From Burkholderia multivorans ATCC BAA-247 (GTDB lineage Bacteria > Pseudomonadota > Gammaproteobacteria > Burkholderiales > Burkholderiaceae): 64,000 bases of DNA. The position numbers were made by a program, and so were the translations under genes. This document shows, piece by piece, positions 1 to 9,800 of the stretch (positions are counted from its first letter, which is position 1; every line of letters starts with the position of its first letter). The DNA lies in assembly GCF_000959525.1 (NCBI RefSeq), contig NZ_CP009832.1:744001-808000 (forward strand), read 5' to 3'. A model generated the notes under the pieces. That model ran no database searches. It was not told the DNA's origin and saw nothing but the letters and a program-made list of their open reading frames with translations.

Positions 1-1835
<1,835 letters not shown>

Positions 1836-1953
1836 GGCCGTCGGCTGACGGCGCGCTTGCAGCGGCTGACTGCACGCTGACCGCCGGGCACGTCCGCGCG
1901 GCCGCGCAGGATTTTTCGCGCGCGCAAAGCACGGCCGATCGCGGCCGTTCTTG

Positions 1954-1976
1954 CGCAAATCGACCGCGGATTTGCG
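1954..1976. promoter_or_regulatory. Inverted repeat upstream of gdhA
   Basis: CGCAAATC (1954-1961) and GATTTGCG (1969-1976) form a perfect 8-bp inverted repeat with a 7-bp spacer. A second, outer pair, TTCTTGC (1948-1954) and GCAAGAA (1992-1998), brackets it. It lies about 110 bp before the gdhA start, within an AT-richer part of the 249-bp gap. It may be an operator for gdhA, possibly of a LysR or Lrp type, but the regulator is unknown. Confidence 0.35.
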
Positions 1977-2084
1977 AAAAATCGCGATCATGCAAGAAAC
2001 GCATAATCGAATAAGCAAACGGCATTGGATAAAAAAAACGGGTTTTTCGACAATGTGCGCAATCCGTTGAACGTTGGAGCATCC

Positions 2085-3371
2085 ATGTCTTCGCAACTGC
2101 AGTCCATCCCGTCCTACTTGCACGCCGACGATCTCGGCCCGTGGGGCAACTACCTTCAGCAGGTCGATCGCGTCGCGCCGTACCTCGGTTCGCTGTCGCG
2201 CTGGCTGGAAACGCTGAAGCGTCCGAAGCGCATCCTGATCGTCGATGTGCCGATCGAGCTCGACAACGGTACCGTCGCGCACTTCGAAGGCTATCGCGTG
2301 CAGCACAACGTGTCGCGCGGCCCCGGCAAGGGCGGCGTGCGCTACCACCAGGACGTGACGCTGTCGGAAGTGATGGCACTGTCGGCATGGATGTCGGTGA
2401 AGAACGCCGCGGTGAACGTGCCGTACGGCGGTGCGAAGGGCGGTATCCGCGTCGACCCGCGCAAGCTGTCGCGCGGCGAGCTCGAGCGCGTCACGCGCCG
2501 CTACACGAGCGAAATCGGCATCATCATCGGCCCGAACACCGACATTCCGGCGCCGGACGTCAACACCAACGAACAGGTGATGGCGTGGATGATGGACACG
2601 TTCTCGATGAACCAGGGCCAGACGTCGACCGGCGTCGTGACCGGCAAGCCGATCTCGCTCGGCGGCTCGCTCGGCCGCAAGGAAGCGACCGGCCGCGGCG
2701 TGTTCGTCGTCGGCTGCGAAGCGGCGAAGAAGAAGGGCCTCGAAATCGAAGGCGCGCGCATCGCGGTGCAGGGCTTCGGCAACGTCGGCGGGATCGCCGC
2801 GAAGCTGTTCCAGGAAGCGGGCTCGAAGGTGATCGCGGTGCAGGATCACACGGGCACGATCTACCAGCCGGCCGGCCTCGACGCGAACAAGCTGCTCGAC
2901 CACGTCGCGCGCACGGGCGGCGTCGCGGGCTTCGAAGGCGCGGAGCCGATGGCGAACGACGAATTCTGGACGGTCGAGACCGACATCCTGATCCCGGCGG
3001 CGCTGGAAAACCAGATCACCGAGAAGAACGCGTCGAAGATCCGCACGAAGATCATCGTCGAAGGCGCGAACGGCCCGACCACGACCGCGGCCGACGACAT
3101 CCTGAGCGCGAACGGCGTGCTCGTGATCCCCGACGTGATCGCGAATGCGGGCGGCGTGACGGTGTCGTACTTCGAATGGGTGCAGGATTTCTCGAGCTTC
3201 TTCTGGACCGAAGACGAGATCAACCATCGCCTCGAGCGCGTGATGCGCGAAGCGTTCGCCGGCGTGTGGGCGGTCGCGGAAGAGCACAAGGTGTCGGTGC
3301 GTACGGCGGCGTTCATCGTCGCGTGCAAGCGCATCCTGATGGCGCGCGAAATGCGCGGCCTGTACCCCTGA
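2085..3371 (+). CDS. gdhA: Glutamate dehydrogenase (Glu/Leu/Phe/Val family)
   Basis: 428-residue cytosolic dehydrogenase interconverting glutamate and 2-oxoglutarate plus ammonia. The N-terminal dimerisation/substrate domain contains [13 protein letters not shown] and the catalytic-lysine region [13 protein letters not shown]. The C-terminal Rossmann domain contains VQGFGNVGG, and [10 protein letters not shown] follows. The length suits the NAD-type hexameric enzymes. I chose ATG 2085 because GGAG at 2076-2079 precedes it by 5 nt. An upstream in-frame TTG at 2025 lacks such support and would add a Lys-rich, non-family N-terminus. Downstream comes the gltIJKL glutamate/aspartate importer, so uptake and catabolism of glutamate sit side by side. 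Confidence 0.95.
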   Translation: MSSQLQSIPSYLHADDLGPWGNYLQQVDRVAPYLGSLSRWLETLKRPKRILIVDVPIELDNGTVAHFEGYRVQHNVSRGPGKGGVRYHQDVTLSEVMALSAWMSVKNAAVNVPYGGAKGGIRVDPRKLSRGELERVTRRYTSEIGIIIGPNTDIPAPDVNTNEQVMAWMMDTFSMNQGQTSTGVVTGKPISLGGSLGRKEATGRGVFVVGCEAAKKKGLEIEGARIAVQGFGNVGGIAAKLFQEAGSKVIAVQDHTGTIYQPAGLDANKLLDHVARTGGVAGFEGAEPMANDEFWTVETDILIPAALENQITEKNASKIRTKIIVEGANGPTTTAADDILSANGVLVIPDVIANAGGVTVSYFEWVQDFSSFFWTEDEINHRLERVMREAFAGVWAVAEEHKVSVRTAAFIVACKRILMAREMRGLYP

Positions 3372-3447
3372 TCGGCGGCGCCGGCCGAACGCGGCCGGCG
3401 ATCGCGATCGATCCATGACGCAATCCACCCGATTGCGTGCATGAACC

Positions 3448-3483
3448 CGCGCGGGCGGTGCCGAATCCGGCACCGCCCGCGCG
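3448..3483. repeat. 16-bp perfect hairpin downstream of gdhA
   Basis: A perfect inverted repeat with 16-nt arms (3448-3463 and 3468-3483) and a 4-nt AATC loop lies 77 bp past the gdhA stop. There is no T-run after it, so it is not a classical intrinsic terminator. It could protect the 3' end of the transcript or act as a T-less terminator. Confidence 0.5.
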
Positions 3484-3613
3484 CGCATGCGGAGCGCCCG
3501 AAGCCGGGAGGACGGCTTTCCGCGCGGCGATTCGTAGTGCGGTAAACAACCAGTACTTTCAGAAATATTACTTTGATACACTGGCGCGGGTTTTAGCCAA
3601 GGAGATGACCACA

Positions 3614-4507
3614 ATGAAATACCACAAGGCAGTCCTGATGGTTGCAGCGCTCTGCGCGTTCGCAAGCGGCGCGCAAGCTCAGGAGACCGGCACGCTGAAG
3701 AAGATCAAGGACACGGGCGTGATCGCGCTGGGCCACCGCGAATCGTCGATCCCGTTCTCCTACTACGACCAGAACCAGCAGGTGGTCGGCTATTCGCGCG
3801 AATTCCAGCTGAAGGTGGTCGACGCGGTGAAGAAGAAGCTGAACCTGCCGAACCTGCAGGTGAAGAACATCCCCGTCACGTCGCAGAACCGCATCCCGCT
3901 GGTGCAGAACGGCACGGTCGACATCGAATGCGGCTCGACGACGAACAACGCCGAGCGTCAGCAGCAGGCCGCGTTCTCCAACACGATCTTCGTGATCGGC
4001 ACGCGCCTGATGACGAAGAAGGATTCGGGCGTCAAGGACTTCGCCGACCTGAAGGGCAAGACGGTCGTCACGACGGCCGGGACGACGTCGGAGCGTCTGC
4101 TGCGCAAGATGAACAATGACAAGCAGATGGGCATGAACATCATCAGCGCGAAGGATCACGGCGATTCGTTCAATACGCTCGAATCGGGCCGCGCGGTCGC
4201 GTTCATGATGGACGACGCGCTGCTCGCGGGCGAGCGCGCGAAGGCGAAGCAGCCGGGCGAATGGGTGATCGTCGGCACGCCGCAGTCGGAAGAAGCTTAC
4301 GGCTGCATGATGCGCAAGGGCGATCCGGAGTTCAAGAAGGTCGTCGACGATGCGATCGCGCAAGTCGAGAAGTCGGGCGAAGCCGCGAAGATCTACGCGA
4401 AGTGGTTCGAGAATCCGATCCCGCCGAAGAACCTGAACCTGAACTTCCCGCTGTCCGATTCGATGAAGAAGCTGTACGCGAACCCGAACGACAAGGCGCT
4501 CGACTGA
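3614..4507 (+). CDS. gltI: Glutamate/aspartate ABC transporter, periplasmic binding protein
   Basis: 297-residue family 3 solute-binding protein. A Sec signal peptide (MKYHKAVLMVAALCAF... ending in AQA) is cut before QETGTLKKIKD. The mature protein has the SBP core IALGHRESSIPFSYYD, VGYSREFQ and VDIECGSTTNN. ATG 3614 is chosen because AAGGAG at 3599-3604 precedes it by 9 nt. The in-frame ATG at 3605 directly abuts that site and is too close. It is the first gene of gltIJKL. A perfect hairpin with a short T-run lies between it and gltJ, which may keep binding-protein mRNA in excess over permease mRNA. Confidence 0.93.
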   Translation: MKYHKAVLMVAALCAFASGAQAQETGTLKKIKDTGVIALGHRESSIPFSYYDQNQQVVGYSREFQLKVVDAVKKKLNLPNLQVKNIPVTSQNRIPLVQNGTVDIECGSTTNNAERQQQAAFSNTIFVIGTRLMTKKDSGVKDFADLKGKTVVTTAGTTSERLLRKMNNDKQMGMNIISAKDHGDSFNTLESGRAVAFMMDDALLAGERAKAKQPGEWVIVGTPQSEEAYGCMMRKGDPEFKKVVDDAIAQVEKSGEAAKIYAKWFENPIPPKNLNLNFPLSDSMKKLYANPNDKALD

Positions 4508-4617
4508 TCACGCGTCACGGCCTGCGCGCGAGCGGCGGGCCGTCCGCGGCGACGTCCGCGTGACGGCAACCGGCACGCTCGGCGAGAACAGGCCGCCGAT
4601 GCAGAATTGACGCTGAC

Positions 4618-4653
4618 GAAACGGAAGAGGCCACGCTTCTTCCGTTTCTTTTT
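4618..4653 (+). terminator. Terminator-like hairpin between gltI and gltJ
   Basis: Perfect 11-bp inverted repeat: GAAACGGAAGA at 4618-4628 and TCTTCCGTTTC at 4638-4648, followed by five T. It ends only 3 nt before the GGAG ribosome binding site of gltJ (4657-4660). It can act as a partial terminator, as a 3' stabiliser of gltI mRNA, or by hindering gltJ translation. Confidence 0.7.
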
Positions 4654-4668
4654 GCTGGAGTCTTGCCC

Positions 4669-5409
4669 ATGTCATACCACTGGAACTGGGGCATCTTCCT
4701 GAGCCCCGTCTCGACCGGCGAGCCGACGACTTACTTCGGATGGCTGATGTCCGGCTTCTGGGTGACGATCGAAGTATCGCTCGTCGCCTGGGTCATCGCA
4801 CTGATCGTCGGCTCGCTGTTCGGCGTGCTGCGCACGGTGCCGAACAAATGGCTGGCCGCGATCGGCACGGTCTATGTCTCGATCTTCCGGAACATTCCGC
4901 TGATCGTGCAGTTCTTCATCTGGTACCTCGTCGTGCCGGAGCTGTTGCCCGCCTCGATCGGCACCTGGATCAAGCAGCTGCCGCCCGGCACGCAGTTCTT
5001 TACTGCGTCGATCGTCTGTCTCGGGCTGTTCACCGGCGCACGCGTGTGCGAACAGGTGCGCTCGGGCATCAACGCGCTGCCGAAGGGCCAGCGCGCCGCC
5101 GGTCTCGCGATGGGCTTCACGCAGTGGCAGACGTATCGCTACGTGCTGCTGCCGGTCGCCTACCGGATCATCGTGCCGCCGCTCACGTCCGAGTTCCTGA
5201 ACATCTTCAAGAACTCGGCGGTCGCGTCGACGATCGGTCTGCTCGATCTGTCGGCGCAGGCGCGCCAGCTCGTCGACTACACCGCGCAGACTTACGAGTC
5301 GTTCATCGCGGTCACGCTCGCGTACGTGCTCATCAACCTCGTCGTGATGGGGCTGATGCGCTGGATCGAAGGCCGCACGCGGCTGCCCGGCTACATCGGA
5401 GGCAAGTGA
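4669..5409 (+). CDS. gltJ: Glutamate/aspartate ABC transporter permease GltJ
   Basis: 246-residue inner-membrane permease of the HisMQ/GltJK family. Hydrophobic segments include [20 protein letters not shown], the [17 protein letters not shown] pair and a C-terminal span near [10 protein letters not shown]. The ATPase-contact EAA loop is visible around [25 protein letters not shown] 4669 is chosen over TTG 4663 because GGAG at 4657-4660 gives 8-nt spacing. It is the second gene of gltIJKL. Its stop overlaps the gltK start by one base (TGATG), so the two permeases are probably translationally coupled and form the heterodimeric channel. Confidence 0.92.
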   Translation: MSYHWNWGIFLSPVSTGEPTTYFGWLMSGFWVTIEVSLVAWVIALIVGSLFGVLRTVPNKWLAAIGTVYVSIFRNIPLIVQFFIWYLVVPELLPASIGTWIKQLPPGTQFFTASIVCLGLFTGARVCEQVRSGINALPKGQRAAGLAMGFTQWQTYRYVLLPVAYRIIVPPLTSEFLNIFKNSAVASTIGLLDLSAQARQLVDYTAQTYESFIAVTLAYVLINLVVMGLMRWIEGRTRLPGYIGGK

Positions 5410-6086
5410 TGCATCAGTTCGACTGGAGTAGTATTCCCGGCGCGCTGCCGACGCTGTGGACGGGGGCGATCGTCACGTTCAAGATCACGCTGATCGCGAT
5501 CGTGGTCGGGATCGTCTGGGGCACGCTGCTCGCGCTGATGCGCCTGTCGGGCGTGAAGCCGCTCGCGTGGTTCGCGAAGGCCTACGTGACCGTGTTCCGC
5601 TCGATCCCGCTCGTGATGGTGCTGCTGTGGTTCTTCCTGATCGTGCCGCAGGTGCTGCAGGGCGTGCTCGGGCTGTCGCCGACGATCGACATCCGGCTCG
5701 CGTCGGCGATGGTCGCGTTCTCGCTGTTCGAAGCCGCGTATTATTCCGAGATCATCCGCGCCGGCATCCAGGCGGTGCCGCGCGGGCAGGTGAACGCGGC
5801 GTTCGCGCTCGGCATGAACTACGCGCAGGCGATGCGCCTCGTGATCCTGCCGCAGGCGTTTCGCGCGATGGTGCCGCTGCTGCTCACGCAGGCGATCGTG
5901 CTGTTCCAGGACACGTCGCTCGTGTACGTGATCAGTCTCGCGGACTTCTTCCGCACGGCCGCGAACGTCGGCGATCGCGACGGCACGACCGTCGAGATGG
6001 TGCTGTTCGCCGGCGCCTGCTATTTCGTGATTTGCTCGGTGGCGTCTGCCCTCGTCAAAGGTCTCCAGAAAAAGGTCACAAGATGA
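5409..6086 (+). CDS. gltK: Glutamate/aspartate ABC transporter permease GltK
   Basis: 225-residue partner permease with the same fold as GltJ. Segments [20 protein letters not shown] and [15 protein letters not shown] are membrane spans. The EAA loop appears as [27 protein letters not shown]. The ATG at 5409-5411 overlaps the gltJ stop, and its own TGA (6084-6086) overlaps the gltL ATG (6083-6085). Such tight packing implies coupled translation of channel and ATPase. It acts with GltI, GltJ and GltL to import acidic amino acids. Confidence 0.92.
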   Translation: MHQFDWSSIPGALPTLWTGAIVTFKITLIAIVVGIVWGTLLALMRLSGVKPLAWFAKAYVTVFRSIPLVMVLLWFFLIVPQVLQGVLGLSPTIDIRLASAMVAFSLFEAAYYSEIIRAGIQAVPRGQVNAAFALGMNYAQAMRLVILPQAFRAMVPLLLTQAIVLFQDTSLVYVISLADFFRTAANVGDRDGTTVEMVLFAGACYFVICSVASALVKGLQKKVTR

Positions 6087-6808
6087 TTTCCATCAAGAAC
6101 GTTTCGAAGTGGTACGGCCAGTTTCAGGTTCTCACCGACTGCACGACCGAAGTCAAGAAGGGCGAGGTGGTCGTCGTGTGCGGGCCGTCGGGCTCGGGCA
6201 AGTCGACGCTGATCAAGACCGTGAACGGCCTCGAGCCGTTCCAGCAGGGCGAGATCCTCGTGAACGGCCAGTCGGTCGGCGACAAGAAGACGAACCTGTC
6301 CAAGCTGCGCTCGAAGGTCGGGATGGTGTTCCAGCATTTCGAGCTGTTCCCGCATCTGTCGATCACCGAGAACCTGACGCTCGCGCAGATCAAGGTGCTC
6401 GGCCGCGGCAAGGACGAAGCGACCGAGAAGGGGCTGAAGCTGCTCGATCGCGTCGGCCTGAAGGCGCATGCGCACAAGTATCCGGGCCAGTTGTCGGGCG
6501 GTCAGCAGCAGCGTGTCGCGATCGCGCGTGCGCTGTCGATGGATCCGATCGCGATGCTGTTCGACGAACCGACGTCCGCGCTCGATCCGGAGATGATCAA
6601 CGAAGTGCTCGACGTGATGGTCGAACTCGCGCAGGAAGGCATGACGATGATGGTCGTCACGCACGAGATGGGCTTTGCGAAGAAGGTCGCGCATCGCGTG
6701 ATCTTCATGGACAAGGGCGCGATCGTCGAGGACGACCGCAAGGAAGACTTCTTCTCGAATCCGAAGTCGGATCGCGCGAAGGACTTCCTCGCGAAGATCC
6801 TGCACTGA
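6083..6808 (+). CDS. gltL: Glutamate/aspartate ABC transporter ATP-binding protein
   Basis: 241-residue ABC ATPase. Walker A is GPSGSGKS near residue 35, the Q-loop lies in [14 protein letters not shown], the signature is [15 protein letters not shown], and Walker B is [13 protein letters not shown], followed by the H-loop MVVTHEMGF. These are the hallmarks of polar amino acid importers (HisP/GltL class), and its place as last gene of gltIJKL assigns the substrate. A strong intrinsic terminator follows 32 nt after the stop and closes the operon. Confidence 0.94.
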   Translation: MISIKNVSKWYGQFQVLTDCTTEVKKGEVVVVCGPSGSGKSTLIKTVNGLEPFQQGEILVNGQSVGDKKTNLSKLRSKVGMVFQHFELFPHLSITENLTLAQIKVLGRGKDEATEKGLKLLDRVGLKAHAHKYPGQLSGGQQQRVAIARALSMDPIAMLFDEPTSALDPEMINEVLDVMVELAQEGMTMMVVTHEMGFAKKVAHRVIFMDKGAIVEDDRKEDFFSNPKSDRAKDFLAKILH

Positions 6809-6840
6809 GCGGCGCGGCCTCCGTCGCACGCAACGGCAAA

Positions 6841-6871
6841 CCGCCCGGCCAGACGCCGGGCGGTTTTTTTT
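6841..6871 (+). terminator. Intrinsic terminator of gltIJKL
   Basis: CCGCCCGG (6841-6848) pairs with CCGGGCGG (6856-6863) and eight T follow. It lies between the convergent gltL and autotransporter genes. The As at 6838-6840 extend the stem. Confidence 0.9.
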
Positions 6872-6886
6872 CGTCCGCGCGTGCGG

Positions 6887-9800
6887 CTACCAGCTGTACC
6901 GGTAGCCGACCTGCCCGACGATGCCGCGCCGGTAGTCGCCGCCGATGTTGCGCGCGTATTTGACGTTCGCATACAGCGCACCGGACTTGCCGAAGCCGGC
7001 CGTGACGCCGAGGCCGAGCTCGTACCAGGTGCGGCCCAGATGCGTCGCGAACGGCGTGCCGCCGACGACGGTCCGGCCCGGCGACAGGAAGTCGCGCAGC
7101 ACGTCGGCCGTGAAGTACGGCGTCGCCGCACCGTCGCCCGCGCCCGCTTCCATATTCGGCCGGAAGATCCGCACGCCGACGCGCCCGCGCAATGCATTCG
7201 ACGTCGTGCCGGACACGGCCGACACGTTGTCGCCGAAGCCGTTGAGCTTCAGGTACTGATACATCAGCTGCGCCTGCGGCTCGATCGCGATCGGCGTGCC
7301 GGCGATCGCGAACGGCTTGCCGACTTCCTGCGACAGCGCGACGCCGAAGCCGTTCTGCGACGCTTCGTTGCCGTAACTGTCGCGATAGCGGTTGCCGTAG
7401 TGCGTGGCCTGTCCGACCGTGTCGAAGTACGTGCCGTCGGACAGATAGCGCGTCCAGTAGCCGCCGATGCTTTGCGCATGCATCTGCACCGAGCCGGTCG
7501 AGGTCGACAGGTCCGCCGCGTCGGCGCGCGCGCGGTCGCTGAAGCTCGCATGCGAGGTGCCGATCGTGGCCGTCAGGCCGGCATGCGTGCTGCCGCCGTT
7601 CGGCGTCTGCTCGAGCGTCCAGTCCTTGCCGAGCTGCGCGAAGAAGGTGCGCTCGTCGGCCGCGAAGCGGCCCGCGTTCGCGTCGAGGCTCTGGCCGCCG
7701 ATGCGCCCCCACACGCCGTCGCGGTTGCCCGGCTGCCGCTTCTCGACGTTGTAGACATCGCCGACGCGTTCGTGCAGCTTGCCGAGCGTCGAGAAGCCGT
7801 AGTCGACGTTGAGCAGCGGCGTCAGCGCGTAGCCGGCCACGCCCGGGCGATACGCGAGGTGGCTGCCGCCGCCGTCGCCGCCCGCCGACGGACCGACCGG
7901 ATCGCCGGGATCTGCCGGATCGAGTTGCGAACGCAGATACCAGCCGTTCGCGTCGCGTTGACCGCCGCGGAACAGCCGGTATTCGTACGCGCCCGCTTGC
8001 ACGGGGCCGGCGAGATGGAAGGCCGACGCGCTCGTCGTGCCCCCGTTCGCGGTGACGACGACCGGAATGCCGTCGCCGGTCGTCTGCGCACCGGTGCCCG
8101 CGGTGTTCGCGATCTTCAGGCCCGTCGTGCCGGTCGCGCTGCCGCCGTCGACGACGACGCGGTCGGTCGGTGATGCATCCGCGCCGAGGAACGTGTTCAG
8201 CGCGATCGTGCCGCCGTTGCCGACGTAGCTGCCGGTCGTCAAGGTCTTGTAGCTGCCGGTCAGCGCCGGCGAGCCGGTCGGGGCGGCGAACGCGACCGTG
8301 CCCGCGTTCGTCAGGCTGCTCAGCACGGAGCTCGCCGTCATGTTCCAGGTGCTCGTGCCGTCGACCGTCAGCGCGACCGGATCGATCCGGCCGGTGAGCG
8401 TCGTGCGCTGGGTCAGGAATACGTTGCCGGTGCTCGACGCGTCGGAGACGATGTCGCCGCTCAGGTTCACCGCCGAGGCGGTGAATGTCGTGCGGCTGCC
8501 GTTCGCGAGATCGAGCAGCGTGCCGTTGCCGGTCGTGACGACCGTGCCGTTGCGCACCGCGATGTCCGCGCTGCCGCCGCGCGCGGCGAACGCCGGGCCG
8601 CCCACGGCCGTGATGCTGCCGCCGTCGATCAGCACCGAACTCGTGGCGCCGCTCGCGAGCGTATCGGACGTCGTCACGCCGGACGTCGCGCCCTTCAGCG
8701 TCGTGCCCGTCAACACGAGCGCGCTGCCGCCGTCGGCCGTCGCGCCGTTGCCGGCCGCGCTCGCGATCGACGAGCCCGTATCGGCGAGGCGGCCGCCGCG
8801 CTGCGCGACGATGCCGTCGGCCGCGATACCGGTGGTGCTCAGCTTGGCGCCCGACAGCAGCGCCGTCGTGCCGCCGTCGGCGACGATCGCATGCGCGCCG
8901 GCGCCGGCCGTCGCGACGGTCGTTCCCGTGGCGTCGAGCGTCGAGCCCGCGCCCGACACGAACAGGCCACGCGCGCCGTCGCCGCCCGTGCGCACGACGG
9001 TCGCCGCGTCGGTCGCGATGTGCGCGCCGGCGCCGGTCGAATGCAGGCCGTCCGCGCCGCTGCCCGTCGTGCCGATCTGCGTGCCGGTCAGCACGATCGT
9101 CGAATCGGTGCCGACGTTGTCGATCCCCTTGCCTGCGCCGCCGACCGCGATCGAGGTCGCACCGGCGGCGATCCCGCCGCCGCTGACGGTAGCGTCGATC
9201 AGCATACCGTCCGCACTGCCGTTCGCGACGACGCTGCCTGCGCCGGACAGCGCCACCGACGCGCCGGCGCCGGTCAGATGAACGCCCGCCACGCCGTCGT
9301 CGGCTTCGATCGTGCCTGCGTTGGCGAGCGTCGCCGATGCGCCTTCGACGCGCGCGCCGGTCCCGTTCGCGACGCGGATCGTCGACGTGTTGTTCACCGT
9401 GCCGAGCGTGCCGGCGACGACGCCGGTCGAGCCGGCGCCCGTCAGCAGCACCGTGTTGCGGTTGTCGAGCGTACCGAGCTGTTGCGTGACGAAGCCCGTC
9501 ACGCCGGCCGTCGACGACGTCACGGCCGCATCGTTGGTCAGCCGCGTCGCGACCGCGGTGCCTGCCGGCGCGCCGGACAGGTCGTGCGGCTGACCGTCGA
9601 CGATGCCGGCCGTCGCGCCGTTCGCATTCAGGTTGATCGTCGCGCCTGCGTCGATCGTGCCGGTCGCGCCGCCTTCGACGGCGATCGCGATACCGTTCGC
9701 GCCGTTCACGTTGTAGACCGCATTGCCGGTCGACAACGTGGTGCCCGCATCGGTCGCGACGACGCCGCGCGCGCGTGCGCCGTCGACGTTCGTCGTCAGC

